A stretch of DNA of 64,000 bases from Novosphingobium sp. PC22D (GCF_002556635.1 NZ_MWMO01000002.1:372001-436000); one strand, 5' to 3'. Numbered from the stretch's first letter, positions 17,637 to 27,026 are shown. A program made the numbers and translations. The notes: a model not told the origin generated them from the sequence alone.

Positions 17637-18320
17637 TCAGGCCCCGACGAGACCCTTCACCGCGCTTTCGAACAAGGCGCGGCCATCCGCGCTGCCCTGG
17701 GCGGGCTCGATGGCGCGTTCGGGGTGCGGCATCATCCCCAGCACGTTGCCGGCGGCGTTGAGCACGCCCGCGATCGCGCGCGACGAACCGTTGACCTCCT
17801 CGGCGTAGCGGAAGGCCACCCTGCCCTCGCCCTCGATCCGGTCGAGCGTCTCGTCATCGGCGAAGTAGTTGCCGTCATGGTGCGCGACGGGCACGCGGAT
17901 CCGCGCGCCCTGCTCGTAGCCCGAGGTGAACAGCGACTGCCCGTTCTCGACCGTGAGCACGACCTCGCGGCAGACAAAGCGGATCGCGGCGTTGCGCAGC
18001 AGCGCACCCGGCAGCAGGCCGCTTTCGGTAAGCACCTGGAAACCGTTGCACACACCGAGCACCGGCACGCCCTTGCCCGCCGCCTCGATCACGGCGCGCA
18101 TGATCGGCGATCGCGAGGCGATCGCGCCGCAGCGCAAGTAGTCGCCATAGGAAAACCCGCCCGGCAGGGCGATGAAGTCCAGACGCTCGGGCAGCTCGGC
18201 ATCGCCGTGCCAGACGCGGATCGGTGCGGTTCCCGAGACCTGCTCGAGCGCGACCGCCATGTCGCGATCGCAGTTCGATCCGGGGAACGTGACGACCGCG
18301 GAGCGGAAGCCGCCGGTCAT
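17637..18320 (-). CDS. purQ: Phosphoribosylformylglycinamidine synthase subunit PurQ (glutaminase)
   Basis: A 227-residue class I glutamine amidotransferase that feeds ammonia to PurL for conversion of FGAR to FGAM. It shows [12 protein letters not shown] at the start, [16 protein letters not shown], the nucleophile Cys in [11 protein letters not shown], and the catalytic His/Glu pair in [11 protein letters not shown] near the end. ATG 18320 overlaps the purS stop by four bases (ATGA), which settles the start and suggests translational coupling. purL is not in the window. Two hairpins downstream may end the transcript. Confidence 0.96.
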   Translation of the reverse strand: MTGGFRSAVVTFPGSNCDRDMAVALEQVSGTAPIRVWHGDAELPERLDFIALPGGFSYGDYLRCGAIASRSPIMRAVIEAAGKGVPVLGVCNGFQVLTESGLLPGALLRNAAIRFVCREVVLTVENGQSLFTSGYEQGARIRVPVAHHDGNYFADDETLDRIEGEGRVAFRYAEEVNGSSRAIAGVLNAAGNVLGMMPHPERAIEPAQGSADGRALFESAVKGLVGA

Positions 18321-18553
18321 GCCGCGACCTTCTCGATCCGGTAGTTCTCGATCACCATGTTGGCGAGCAGCTTGCGGCACATCTCGTCGAGCGCGTCATC
18401 GCTGGTCGCCTCGTCGACGTCGAGTTCGATCAGGCGGCCGGCGCGCACATCGTTGACGCCCGAAAATCCGAGCCCCTCGAGCGAGTGATGGATCGCGCGG
18501 CCCTGCGGATCGAGGACACCGGGCTTGAGGCTGACGTGCACGCGCACCTTCAT
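18317..18553 (-). CDS. purS: Phosphoribosylformylglycinamidine synthase subunit PurS
   Basis: A 78-residue small subunit that bridges PurQ and PurL in the three-part FGAM synthase of bacteria lacking the large Pur[22 protein letters not shown] and the end IENYRIEKV are typical, as is the length of about 80. ATG 18553 has AAAGG upstream, so a longer in-frame reading is rejected. It overlaps purQ by four bases. Confidence 0.94.
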   Translation of the reverse strand: MKVRVHVSLKPGVLDPQGRAIHHSLEGLGFSGVNDVRAGRLIELDVDEATSDDALDEMCRKLLANMVIENYRIEKVAA

Positions 18554-18690
18554 CGCAGGACCTTTCGTTGGGCTTGGTGGGTCTGTTGCGCCTATGGCCC
18601 CGCGCGTCGCCGGGCGCAAGGTGCGCCCATCGCCGAACGCGCGTCGCTGAACAATTGAATCCCCGCGCGTGCCGTGCCATCCCCGGGGCC

Positions 18691-19608
18691 ATGACCATCG
18701 ACTTCGACGGCAAGGTCGCGATCGTGACCGGCGCGGGCAACGGCCTCGGCCGCGCCTATGCGCTGGCGCTCGCCGAGCGCGGCGCGCGCGTCGTCGTCAA
18801 CGATCTGGGCACTTGCCGCGACGGCACCGGGCATTCGCAGGCCGCCGCCGATGTCGTCGCCGAGATCCGCGCCAAGGGTGGCGAGGCGCTGGCCGACGGC
18901 GGCGACGTGACCGACAGCGGGCAGATGGAGGCCATGGCCGCGCGCGCGAAGGACGCCTGGGGCGGCATCCACGTGCTCATCAACAACGCAGGCATCCTGC
19001 GCGACCGCACGTTCGCCAAGATGGCGCAGGAGGATTTCGAGGCGGTGGTCGGCGTCCACCTGTTCGGCGCCGCCAATGCGACGCGCGCGGTGTGGGACGT
19101 CATGCGCGCGCAGGGCTACGGGCGGGTGCTGATGACGACCTCCTCTGCGGGGCTCGGCGGCAATTTCGGGCAAGCGAACTACGCGGCGGCCAAGCTCGGG
19201 CTGGTCGGCCTCGCCAAGACGCTCGCGCTCGAAGGCGCGAAATACGACATCCGCGTCAACGCGATCTCGCCCACGGCGGGCACGCGTATGACCGAGGACA
19301 TCTTCCCCGAAGACGCCTTCGCCGCTTTCAGCCTCGACAACGTGGTGCCCGCCGCGCTGTTTCTCGTCGGCGAGGATGCGCCCAACGGCGCGATCGTCGG
19401 CGCGGGCGGCGGCGTGTTCCAGTCGGCCTGGGTGACGATGAACGAGGGCGAACTGCTCCCCGAAGCCGAGCGCACCCCCGAAGGCATCGCCGCCGCGTGG
19501 GACCGCATCGCCGACCGCTCGACCGACCGGCCCGTGCGCAACGGCATGGAACAGTCGCAACGAGTCATGGCAAGGCTGGCGAAGAAGGACAGGGATGTGC
19601 GCGGCTAG
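18691..19608 (+). CDS. SDR-family dehydrogenase, (3R)-hydroxyacyl-CoA dehydrogenase-like
   Basis: A 305-residue classical short-chain dehydrogenase using NAD(P). The Rossmann motif TGAGNGLG is at about residues 13-20, NNAG near 93, and the catalytic Ser in TSSAG with YxxxK in NYAAAKLG near 160-165. The N-terminal VVVNDLG and the extended C-terminus after the Rossmann core resemble the dehydrogenase part of peroxisomal multifunctional enzyme 2, which acts on 3-hydroxyacyl-CoAs. ATG 18691 starts the conserved sequence; longer readings are unsupported. A similar gene lies at 32772-33674. The DUF4328 gene follows without a gap. Confidence 0.85.
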   Translation: MTIDFDGKVAIVTGAGNGLGRAYALALAERGARVVVNDLGTCRDGTGHSQAAADVVAEIRAKGGEALADGGDVTDSGQMEAMAARAKDAWGGIHVLINNAGILRDRTFAKMAQEDFEAVVGVHLFGAANATRAVWDVMRAQGYGRVLMTTSSAGLGGNFGQANYAAAKLGLVGLAKTLALEGAKYDIRVNAISPTAGTRMTEDIFPEDAFAAFSLDNVVPAALFLVGEDAPNGAIVGAGGGVFQSAWVTMNEGELLPEAERTPEGIAAAWDRIADRSTDRPVRNGMEQSQRVMARLAKKDRDVRG

Positions 19609-20256
19609 ATGGTGCTGACTCTCGATGCCGGGTTGAGCACTCTGGAGGCGCGCGCCGCGAGGGCACACATCGCGCTGATCCTGTTCATGGCTTTGGCGGG
19701 CGTCAGCATCGGCGTTACGATCTGCGAATATGGCGGCTTGATAGACTTCGACGCCGCCGAGCTGGACCGGCCATCCACCGCCGCCGGTCTAAGCCTTGCA
19801 GCCTACATCATCACGATGGTGGCCACGACAATAATCGTCGCCACCTGGATCTACCGGGCCCATGCCAATTTGCGGGACGCGGGGATCGGGGACCTCAAAT
19901 TCAGTCCGGGCTGGGCCGTGGGATGGTACTTCATCCCGATCGCCAACCTGTTCAAGCCCTTTCAGGCCATGCGCGAACTGCGCGAAGCGAGCCTGACCGG
20001 CCGCCCCGGAAACGGCGGGACCGACTCCGGAAACCTGCCAGTCTGGTGGGGAGCGTGGATCGTGGGAAGTATGGCCAGTAACGCGAGCCTTCGACTCGGT
20101 GATCGAAACGATCAAGCCTTCGCGCGGCTGACGTCCTTCCTCGATATCGTCTCGGACCTCAGCTTCATCGCGTCCGCATGGTTGCTGTTGCAGATCATCC
20201 GCGAGGTGAGTCAGGCGCAGCAAACCTCGTTGCGCGCTGCCTCGACATTTGCCTGA
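19609..20256 (+). CDS. DUF4328 membrane protein
   Basis: A 215-residue integral membrane protein with four or so hydrophobic segments. The core WIYRAHANLRDAGIGDLKFSPGWAVGWYFIPIANLFKPFQAMRELREAS is the DUF4328 hallmark (Trp-Tyr-Arg-Ala, then Ser-Pro-Gly-Trp-Ala-Val-Gly-Trp-Tyr-Phe-Ile-Pro). The function is unknown. ATG 19609 directly follows the SDR stop codon, so it may be translated by coupling. Base composition is somewhat lower in GC than neighbouring genes, which could mean a later arrival. It converges on the DUF2794 gene one base away. Confidence 0.8.
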   Translation: MVLTLDAGLSTLEARAARAHIALILFMALAGVSIGVTICEYGGLIDFDAAELDRPSTAAGLSLAAYIITMVATTIIVATWIYRAHANLRDAGIGDLKFSPGWAVGWYFIPIANLFKPFQAMRELREASLTGRPGNGGTDSGNLPVWWGAWIVGSMASNASLRLGDRNDQAFARLTSFLDIVSDLSFIASAWLLLQIIREVSQAQQTSLRAASTFA

Positions 20257-20257
20257 A

Positions 20258-20623
20258 CTAGTCCTCGACCACTTTCAGCAGCCGGCGTTCGAGCGGGACC
20301 AGCACGCCCGCCAGTTCGTGCCCGCGCTTGAGCACTTGCCCGGCTTCGCCGAACAGCGTCCACATGCCCTGGCGCCCGCGCAGCGAGGGGCGTTTCTCGA
20401 TGCGGGCGTGGGGGCGTTCGGCGGCGCGGCGGTAGGCGGCGAAACTGGCGGCATCGCGGCCGAAGTCCATCGCGTAGTCGCGCCACTGGCCCGCCGCGAC
20501 CATCCGGCCGTAGAGGTCCATGATCTTTTGCAATTCGAGCCGGTCGAAGCCGACCTGCCCGCCCGGCCTGCCGGGAAAGGCGATGACCGTGCCGGTATTC
20601 GCCGCGTGACCGCCTGAGGCCAT
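20258..20623 (-). CDS. DUF2794 family protein
   Basis: A 121-residue alphaproteobacterial protein of unknown function. FDRLELQKIMDLYGRMVAAGQWRDYAMDF and HARIEKRPSLRGRQGMWTLF ... LKRGHELAGVL match DUF2794 in order. It has no signal peptide or membrane segment. It is the last gene of a minus-strand run, five bases after cysE, and so probably shares its transcript. No catalytic motif can be named. Confidence 0.82.
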   Translation of the reverse strand: MASGGHAANTGTVIAFPGRPGGQVGFDRLELQKIMDLYGRMVAAGQWRDYAMDFGRDAASFAAYRRAAERPHARIEKRPSLRGRQGMWTLFGEAGQVLKRGHELAGVLVPLERRLLKVVED

Positions 20624-20628
20624 TCAGC

Positions 20629-21333
20629 TCAGACGCCCTTGCAGGCCGGCTGGCTGGCGGGCTTTTCCGCCTCGCGCTCGGCCAGAAGCGCCTCGACCTG
20701 CTCGCGCAGCCGCGCCACTTCGGCCTCGATCTCCTCGACCCGCTGGTTGCCGACCGGTTCGCACGGCTCCTTGCACGGCGTGCCGTAGGGCATGAACTCC
20801 TTGGCCCAGGTCTCGGCGGCGACGAGCGTCGAGCGCGCCTTGAGGCCGATCATCGTCGCGCCCTCGGGCACGTCCTCGGTAACGACCGCGCTGGCGCCGA
20901 TGCGCGCGCGGCGACCGACCGTGACGGGACCGAGAATCTGCGCGCCCGAACCGACGATGACGTTGTCTTCCAGCGTCGGGTGACGCTTGCCCGCCTTGCC
21001 GTTGGTCGGGTTGGTGCCGCCGAGCGTGACGCACTGGTAGATGGTCACGTCATCGCCGATCACCGCGGTTTCACCGATGACGGTGAAGCCGTGGTCGATG
21101 AACAGGTTGCGCCCGATCGTCGCGCCCGGGTGGATGTCGATCGCGGTGAAGAAGCGCGACATGTGGTTGACGAAGCGCGCCAGGAAAAACAGCCGCGCGT
21201 TGAACAGCCGGTGCGCCACCTTGTGCCAGAACAGCGCCCAGACCCCGGGATAGAGCAGCACTTCCCAACGCGAGCGCGGCGCCGGATCGCGCGCCTTCAC
21301 GGAATCGAGATAACGGACAAGAGCAGCAATCAT
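20629..21333 (-). CDS. cysE: Serine O-acetyltransferase
   Basis: A 234-residue hexapeptide-repeat acetyltransferase making O-acetylserine, the precursor of cysteine. An N-terminal helical part (YLDSVKARDPAPRSRWEVLLYPGVWALFWHKVAH) is followed by the left-handed beta-helix with DIHPGATIGRNLFIDHG (active-site Asp/His) and VTLGGTNP...GKRHPTLEDNV. The shorter N-terminal part resembles the EpsC/SrpH-type enzyme. The charged C-terminal extension after EWAKEFMPYG-like sequence includes three cysteines (CKEPCEP, ACKGV). I chose ATG 21333 (MIAALVRYLDS); twelve more residues upstream are possible. Confidence 0.92.
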   Translation of the reverse strand: MIAALVRYLDSVKARDPAPRSRWEVLLYPGVWALFWHKVAHRLFNARLFFLARFVNHMSRFFTAIDIHPGATIGRNLFIDHGFTVIGETAVIGDDVTIYQCVTLGGTNPTNGKAGKRHPTLEDNVIVGSGAQILGPVTVGRRARIGASAVVTEDVPEGATMIGLKARSTLVAAETWAKEFMPYGTPCKEPCEPVGNQRVEEIEAEVARLREQVEALLAEREAEKPASQPACKGV

Positions 21334-21378
21334 CGACGCGAATCTTTCATCAAACGGTACGCAACGCAAGCTTGCCGC

Positions 21379-21981
21379 TCAGGTTCCGTGGCTCTCGGCC
21401 AGTGCGTCGCGCCAGATCGCCATGGTCGGAGCATGCTTTCGCTCCAGGCTCAGGCGGTCGATCGCGGCGACCAGCTTTTCGACGCCCAAATGGCTACGCT
21501 CGCAGCGTGGTACAAGATATTCGGTTGCCGAAGGGTCAAGAACCAGCCCTCGGGCCTGCGCGTGGAGCTCGATCAGTTCGGCGAGCATGGCGTCGTCGGG
21601 CGCGCCGATGCTCAGGCGCAGCGCCGCGCCGAGCCGCGAGGCGAGGTCGGGCAAGGCGACCTTCCAGCCGCCCTCGGGCGCGTGGCTGACGAGCAGCAGC
21701 GGCCGCCCGCTTTCCTGCGCTCGGTTCCAGCGGTGGAAGACGATGTCCTCTTCCAGCCGGTCGGCATCGTCGATGGCCTCGCCCGCGCCCGACTCGATGA
21801 ACCAGCGCGTCAGCAGCGACTTGCCCGAACGCGGCGGACCGAACAGGATCGCGGTGCGGAACGGCCAGTCGGACGTCGTGCCGAAGGCATCGAGCACGGC
21901 GCGATTGGCATTGCCGACGACGATCCGGCCGCCGCCGCCGATGGGCTCGAGCGGAAGAGCGATCTGCGACATCACCGTCAT
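21379..21981 (-). CDS. hdaA: DnaA-related regulatory protein HdaA
   Basis: A 200-residue AAA+-type relative of DnaA that, with the sliding clamp, stimulates ATP hydrolysis by DnaA to stop re-initiation. The N-terminus SQIALPLEP has the clamp-binding QxxLPL motif; Walker A is GPPRSGKS at about residue 48, and the Walker B region (AIDDADRLEED) and C-terminal LGVEKLVAAIDRLSLERK are in place. It has no DNA-binding domain IV, as expected. The start is either ATG 21981 or ATG 21972. It lies three bases after the unknown membrane-anchored gene, an arrangement I recall from other sphingomonads. Confidence 0.9.
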   Translation of the reverse strand: MTVMSQIALPLEPIGGGGRIVVGNANRAVLDAFGTTSDWPFRTAILFGPPRSGKSLLTRWFIESGAGEAIDDADRLEEDIVFHRWNRAQESGRPLLLVSHAPEGGWKVALPDLASRLGAALRLSIGAPDDAMLAELIELHAQARGLVLDPSATEYLVPRCERSHLGVEKLVAAIDRLSLERKHAPTMAIWRDALAESHGT

Positions 21982-21984
21982 CGC

Positions 21985-23292
21985 CTAGCGGCTGATCCGC
22001 AGGACCCCGCCGTTCGACGAGACCTGCCAGCCTTGCGCGCGCAGCGAGGCCGCGAGCGCGTCGATGCCGCCCGCCACGGTGACCCGCATCACCGAAGTGC
22101 CGCCGATCGCGAGACTGGTTGGCGCGGCGCCCTGCACGCCGGGCGCGCCGCGCACGGCGGCAAGCGCCGAATCGACCGCGGACGCATCGGGCGAGGCGAA
22201 CTGGACGGTGATCGTGGCCACCGACTGCGTCTCGCCGGACGGCGATGGAGAGGGCGACGGCGCTTCGGCCGGACTCGGCGCGCTCGACTCGGCCGGGGCG
22301 ACTGGCCCGCCGGGCAACAGCTTCCGGCGCAAGGCGTCGAGCGCCTGATCGAAGGCGAGCTCGCCGCTCTGGATCGTCGGATCGGGCGTCAGACGGCCTT
22401 CGGCGAGCGCGCGGCGATAGATGCGGTCGACCCGCACGATCGCCGCGTCGAGCATCGCCGGAACCTTGCTGTCGTCGTCGGCAGTGAGCGTGAAGCTTTC
22501 GAGAAAGGTATTGTCGGGGCCGTAGCGCGCGGTGAAGGTGCCGCGCACCGGGCCTCCGGGCCATTGCCGTTCGAGCCGGGCGACCGGGATCAGCACGTCG
22601 GCCGCCTCGAACTGGCCCAGCACGGTGCGCCACCACAGGCGGCTGCGCCGTCCCGGCTGGCCCGCGTTGAGGATCAGCGATTCGCCGCCGGCGCCAGTGG
22701 GTCGCACGTAGTCGATCGGGCTCGCCGCCGCCTGGAAGTTGGCCCAGGCCCGCTGCCAGGGTCCCTGCACTTCGAACACCTGGCGCACGCCGCCCGAATA
22801 GAGCACCGGGATCACCAGCAAGGGTGCCGAGCGGCTTGCCGCGCCGCCTTCCGCCCGGCCGACGAATTGCCCGGCCTTGGCCTTGTCGAAGATCACGCCG
22901 AGTCGCGCCTTGTAGCGGCGCGGGCCGATCTGCTCGCTCTCGATCACCACCGCCGAGACCATCGCGTCGATCTGCTCCACCGACATCTCGGGTCCGCCGA
23001 GCTTTTCCCAGGCCTTCTTCTGCGCCAGCTTCCAGCCCTGGGTACGCGCATCGTCGGCGTCCTTGCCGGTCACGTCGACGGCGATGCCCGTCACCTGGAT
23101 ATCGTCGGAATTGGCGAGCGGAGGGATACCGCGATCGCCCTCGATCTGCGCGATCAGCCGCGCCGGGCCGACCACCGCGAGCGCGATCGCCAATGCGCCG
23201 CCGAGCGCGAGCAGGAGCTGCGCGGCGGGCCCGGGGCGGCGTCCCACGAGAAACCCGGGCCGCTTGGTCCTGCTGTTAGAGGCGATAACCAT
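21985..23292 (-). CDS. Conserved membrane-anchored protein, DUF2066-like
   Basis: A 435-residue protein of unknown function. One hydrophobic segment near residues 20-45 (LLLALGGALAIALAVVG) should anchor it, with the rest in the periplasm. The following part VTGIAVDVTGKDADDARTQGWKLAQKKAWEKLGG resembles DUF2066-type sequences. Then come about 200 residues ending with FDQALDALRRKL, a Pro/Ser/Glu linker at about 340-365, and a C-terminal alpha-beta module (TITVQFASPDASAVDSALAAVRGAPGV) that looks like a ferredoxin-like or heavy-metal-associated fold without its CxxC. It heads the operon with hdaA and diverges from purM with about 67 bases between starts. Confidence 0.65.
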   Translation of the reverse strand: MVIASNSRTKRPGFLVGRRPGPAAQLLLALGGALAIALAVVGPARLIAQIEGDRGIPPLANSDDIQVTGIAVDVTGKDADDARTQGWKLAQKKAWEKLGGPEMSVEQIDAMVSAVVIESEQIGPRRYKARLGVIFDKAKAGQFVGRAEGGAASRSAPLLVIPVLYSGGVRQVFEVQGPWQRAWANFQAAASPIDYVRPTGAGGESLILNAGQPGRRSRLWWRTVLGQFEAADVLIPVARLERQWPGGPVRGTFTARYGPDNTFLESFTLTADDDSKVPAMLDAAIVRVDRIYRRALAEGRLTPDPTIQSGELAFDQALDALRRKLLPGGPVAPAESSAPSPAEAPSPSPSPSGETQSVATITVQFASPDASAVDSALAAVRGAPGVQGAAPTSLAIGGTSVMRVTVAGGIDALAASLRAQGWQVSSNGGVLRISR

Positions 23293-23359
23293 CTTCGAGG
23301 CGCGCCTTTTGCCCAAAGGCAAGTGGAAATCCAAGCCGTAAAGCGCTAACCGCCTCGCG

Positions 23360-24463
23360 ATGACCGACGATAAGTCCCAGCAAAGCTACAGTTACGCGCA
23401 GGCGGGCGTCTCGATCGCCGCCGGAAACGCGCTGGTGAAGGCCATCGCCCCGCTGGCGAAAGCGACCGCGCGGCCGGGCGCGGACGCCGACCTGGGCGGC
23501 TTCGGCGGGTTCTTCGACCCGCGCGCGGCGGGCTACGTCGATCCGCTGCTGGTCGCGGCGAACGACGGCGTGGGCACCAAGGTCAAGCTCGCGATCGACC
23601 ACGACCGGCACGACCGCATCGGCATCGACCTGGTCGCGATGTGCGTCAACGACCTCATCGTCCAGGGCGCCGAGCCGCTGTTCTTCCTCGACTATTTCGC
23701 CACCGGCAAGCTGGTGAACGGCGTTGCCGAGCGAGTCGTCGCGGGGATCGCCGAGGGCTGCCGGATCGCCGGATGCGCGCTGATCGGCGGCGAGACCGCG
23801 GAGATGCCGGGCATGTATGCCGATGGCGACTACGACCTCGCGGGCTTCTGCGTCGGCGCGGTCGAGCGCGGCGAGCAGCTCACCGGCGACAAGGTGCGCG
23901 CGGGCGACGTGCTGCTCGGCCTCGCCTCCTCGGGCGTGCATTCGAACGGCTATTCGCTGGTCCGCCGGCTTGCCGCGGACAAGGGCTGGAAGCTCGACCG
24001 CCCGGCGCTGTTCGACCAGGACGTGCTGCTCATCGACGCGCTGATCGCGCCGACCAAGATCTACGTGAAGAGCCTGCTGCCGCTGGTGCGCAGCGGCAAG
24101 ATCCACGCGCTGGCGCACATCACCGGCGGCGGCCTGCTCGAGAACGTACCGCGCGTCCTGCCCGAGGGGCTGCGCGCGCGGGTCGAGGCCGATTCGTGGG
24201 GACAGCCGCGCCTCATGGCCTTCCTGCAGGCGCAGGGCGCGATCGAGCCCGAGGAGATGGCGCGCACGTTCAACTGCGGGATCGGCATGGTCATCGCCGT
24301 GGCCGAGGACGACGTCCCGGCGATCAGCGCCGCGCTCGAATCGGCGGGCGAGACGGTGCACCGCATCGGCGCAATCGAGGCCGGCCCGCGCGGCTGTTCG
24401 GTTTCGGGCAGCGCCGGAACCTGGAGCGCGCGCGAGGCCTGGGACGCCGCGCACGATGCCTGA
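23360..24463 (+). CDS. purM: Phosphoribosylformylglycinamidine cyclo-ligase (AIR synthetase)
   Basis: A 367-residue ATP-dependent enzyme closing FGAM to AIR in purine synthesis. Hallmarks are [77 protein letters not shown] and [13 protein letters not shown]. The length is normal for the family (about 345-370). ATG 23360 follows a short divergent promoter region shared with the minus-strand hdaA operon. purN overlaps its 3' end by eight bases, so the two are translationally coupled. Confidence 0.96.
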   Translation: MTDDKSQQSYSYAQAGVSIAAGNALVKAIAPLAKATARPGADADLGGFGGFFDPRAAGYVDPLLVAANDGVGTKVKLAIDHDRHDRIGIDLVAMCVNDLIVQGAEPLFFLDYFATGKLVNGVAERVVAGIAEGCRIAGCALIGGETAEMPGMYADGDYDLAGFCVGAVERGEQLTGDKVRAGDVLLGLASSGVHSNGYSLVRRLAADKGWKLDRPALFDQDVLLIDALIAPTKIYVKSLLPLVRSGKIHALAHITGGGLLENVPRVLPEGLRARVEADSWGQPRLMAFLQAQGAIEPEEMARTFNCGIGMVIAVAEDDVPAISAALESAGETVHRIGAIEAGPRGCSVSGSAGTWSAREAWDAAHDA

Positions 24464-25409
24464 GCGGCAGAAGGTCGCGGTCCTGATCTCGGGCAGCGGC
24501 ACCAACATGGCCGCGCTGCTCTATGCCAGCCGCGCCGAGGACTGCCCCTACGAGATCGTGCTCGTCGCCTCGAACAAGCCCGAGGCCGGAGGGCTGAGGC
24601 TCGCCGAGGCCGAGGGCGTCGCCACCTTCGCACTCTCGCACAAGGGCATGGAGCGCGCCGCGCACGACATCGCGATGGACGCCGCGATCCGGCGCAGCGG
24701 CGCGCGCTGGGTCGCGCTCGCGGGCTACATGCGCATCCTCACAGACGAGTTCGTCGCGCGCTGGGAGGGCAGGATGGTCAATATCCACCCCTCGCTGCTG
24801 CCCAAGTACACCGGGCTCCACACCCACCAGCGCGCGATCGAGGCGGGCGACAGCCACGGCGGCGTCACAGTCCACCTCGTCACCGCCGAGCTCGATTGCG
24901 GGCCGGTGCTCGGCCAGACGCCGGTCGCGATCCTGCCCGACGACACGCCCGACAGCCTCGCCGCGCGGGTGCTGATCGCCGAGCACCAGCTCTATTCGCG
25001 CTGCCTCGAAAGCCTCGTCACGCGCGAGACCTCGCCAGAATACCTCGCGCAGATGGTGCGCGAGCGCGCCATGGCGATGCCCGAAGCGGACGAGATCATG
25101 AGCCACGGCATGCCCTGCTTCGGCATCGTCAAGGGCAAGAAGTTCGCCTATTTCACCGCCGACCATCACGGCGACGGGCGGATCGCGCTGCTCGTCAAGA
25201 TCAGCGGCCCCGACGAACAGGCGATGCTGATCGAGCAGGACGAGGCGCGCTATTTCCGCCCCGCCTATTTCGGCGACGGCTGGATCGGCATCCGCCTCGA
25301 CCTCGGCGACACCGACTGGGACGCGATCGCCGACTGGCTGCGCCGGTCATGGCGCGCGGTGGCGCCCAAGAAGTTGACCAAGCTGCTCGACGCGGCCGAC
25401 GACTTCTAG
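24456..25409 (+). CDS. purN: PurN glycinamide formyltransferase with C-terminal MmcQ/YjbR-like domain
   Basis: A 317-residue protein, about 100 residues longer than classical PurN (about 190-215). Residues 1-195 are a standard formyl-THF-dependent GAR transformylase: [39 protein letters not shown] and [20 protein letters not shown], with the catalytic Asn-His-Asp set. Residues 205-317 ([26 protein letters not shown], ... [34 protein letters not shown]) resemble MmcQ/YjbR (DUF419) proteins, a small double-wing DNA-binding-like fold of unknown role. There is no stop or frameshift between the two parts. It overlaps purM by eight bases. Confidence 0.9.
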   Translation: MPERQKVAVLISGSGTNMAALLYASRAEDCPYEIVLVASNKPEAGGLRLAEAEGVATFALSHKGMERAAHDIAMDAAIRRSGARWVALAGYMRILTDEFVARWEGRMVNIHPSLLPKYTGLHTHQRAIEAGDSHGGVTVHLVTAELDCGPVLGQTPVAILPDDTPDSLAARVLIAEHQLYSRCLESLVTRETSPEYLAQMVRERAMAMPEADEIMSHGMPCFGIVKGKKFAYFTADHHGDGRIALLVKISGPDEQAMLIEQDEARYFRPAYFGDGWIGIRLDLGDTDWDAIADWLRRSWRAVAPKKLTKLLDAADDF

Positions 25410-25515
25410 CGCCGCTGCTACCCGCTCAGTCATCTGAGAGACCATTCCGTCGATTGCCGAGTTCGGATCTCCTCTTCATCCTCTCCTCAAACAGAGATTC
25501 GCGGGAGAGAGTGGA

Positions 25516-26784
25516 ATGGCGGGCGCCAGGGACGATTCGTATGCCGAGCTTGGGCGTCGCTGGCCCCTGGTGCTGGCCGCCGCATCGGGCGTTTCGCTCG
25601 CCAGCGTGACCTCGGCCTCGCTCGGGGTGATGATCGAGCCGATCGAACGCGATCTTGGCTGGACCCGTACGCAGATCACCCTCGGCCCTTCGCTGGTCCC
25701 CTTGATCGTGATGGTGCTCAGCACTGGCGGCGGCCTGCTCATCGACAGGTTTGGGCCCCGGCTCGTCGGGCTGAGTGCAGCGACGGCATTCTGCGCAGGC
25801 CTCGCCAGCTTTTCGCTGATCGGCGATCACTTGTGGCAGTGGTGGGGGCTGTGGGCGCTGATCGGCGTCGCCAGCGCCACGATGCCGACGGTCTGGCTGA
25901 CGCCCGTCTCGATGATCTTCACAAAGGGCAAGGGCCTCGCCGTCGCGCTGGTGCTCTCGGGCTCCGGCATTTCCACGACGCTCGTGCCGATACTCGCCAA
26001 TGCACAAGTGCAGGAAAGCGGCTGGCGTTCGGCCTACCTGCTGATTTCGGCGATCTGGTTCGCAATCGTGATGACGCTGCTGATCCTGTTCTTCCGCGTC
26101 GGTCGCGCGCCGAAAAGCCAACCCACGGAGGGCGCCGCGAAATCCGCCCAAACCTCCGAGACACTGCCCGGCTTCACCGCGCGCGAGGGATTCAGGCAAG
26201 CCTCGTTCTGGAAGCTCGGGATCGGCGCCTTCCTGAGCATGTCCGCCGGAGTCGCGCTGATCCTCAATCTGGTGCCCGTTCTGCGCTCTACGGGCCTGAC
26301 GCCGACGACGGCGGCATCCATCGCCGGTCTCCTTGGCATCGCGACAATCGTGGGCCGGGTCTTCGGCGGCTGGCTGCTTGACCGGTTCAGTGCAGCGGCG
26401 ATCGCTTCGGTGTCGGCGGCGGGGTGTTCGCTGCTGCCTGTCCTGCTGCTGACCATGGCCGGATCTGTGCCGGTCGCTGCCGGCGCGGTCGCAGTCTACG
26501 GCCTGCTGGGCGGTGCGAAAGTTCCGGCCGTCGCCTATCTCGCGAGCCGGCACTTCGGGCAGCGCGCCTTCGGAACCCTCTACGGCGCGATCAACACCTC
26601 GATCGCGTTCGGCGTGGGCGCCGGTCCGCTGGTGGCGAACATGGTCTACGATTCGACCTCGAGCTACGAGATCGTGATGCTGGTCGCGGTGCCCTTCATG
26701 CTCGTGGCCGCGATTTGCTACGGCCTGCTCGGGCGTTATCCCGACTTCGACCGTGCCGAGAATGGCAACTCGGCAGCGAGCTAG
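25516..26784 (+). CDS. MFS transporter, probable monocarboxylate/oxalate-formate-type carrier
   Basis: A 422-residue inner-membrane carrier with about twelve hydrophobic segments in two halves and a central loop at about 195-220. Features include LGRRWPLVLAAASGVSLASVTSASLGVMIEPIERDLGWTR at the start, with IDRFGPR in the loop 2-3 position, and GGWLLDRF in the second half. This looks like the MFS subgroup for small carboxylates, but the substrate is unknown. ATG 25516 sits beside GGGAGAG. Its stop overlaps that of a convergent small gene within CTAG. Confidence 0.82.
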   Translation: MAGARDDSYAELGRRWPLVLAAASGVSLASVTSASLGVMIEPIERDLGWTRTQITLGPSLVPLIVMVLSTGGGLLIDRFGPRLVGLSAATAFCAGLASFSLIGDHLWQWWGLWALIGVASATMPTVWLTPVSMIFTKGKGLAVALVLSGSGISTTLVPILANAQVQESGWRSAYLLISAIWFAIVMTLLILFFRVGRAPKSQPTEGAAKSAQTSETLPGFTAREGFRQASFWKLGIGAFLSMSAGVALILNLVPVLRSTGLTPTTAASIAGLLGIATIVGRVFGGWLLDRFSAAAIASVSAAGCSLLPVLLLTMAGSVPVAAGAVAVYGLLGGAKVPAVAYLASRHFGQRAFGTLYGAINTSIAFGVGAGPLVANMVYDSTSSYEIVMLVAVPFMLVAAICYGLLGRYPDFDRAENGNSAAS

Positions 26785-27026
26785 ATCGCGGCGTAGTCGA
26801 CCAGCGGCCGGCTTTCGCGGGTGCCGCGGTACTTGGCTTCGGGGTCTTTCGGATCGCCCGCGATCATCACGTGGTCCTCGTGCACCTCGAGCAGCGTTCC
26901 CACGAAGGGAAAGCCTTCGAGACTGCCGGTCACGCGGTAGCTGACGATGTCGCCGACCTTGAAGGTGGCGGGATCGAAATTGAACTCGAACGGGCAGGCT
27001 TCGCCCTCTTCACCCATGCCTTGCAT
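26781..27026 (-). CDS. Small conserved hypothetical protein, SH3-like
   Basis: An 81-residue acidic, soluble protein I do not recognise by name. The centre FKVGDIVSYRVTG ... PFVGTLLEVHEDHVMIAGD looks like a small SH3/KOW-type barrel: hydrophobic strands alternate with a Gly-Asp-Ile-Val turn. A good ribosome binding site (AAAGGAG eight bases before ATG 27026) and the high-GC codon pattern support a real gene. It converges on the MFS gene and shares its stop region. The single Cys lies in EACPFEF near the N-terminus. Confidence 0.6.
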   Translation of the reverse strand: MQGMGEEGEACPFEFNFDPATFKVGDIVSYRVTGSLEGFPFVGTLLEVHEDHVMIAGDPKDPEAKYRGTRESRPLVDYAAI

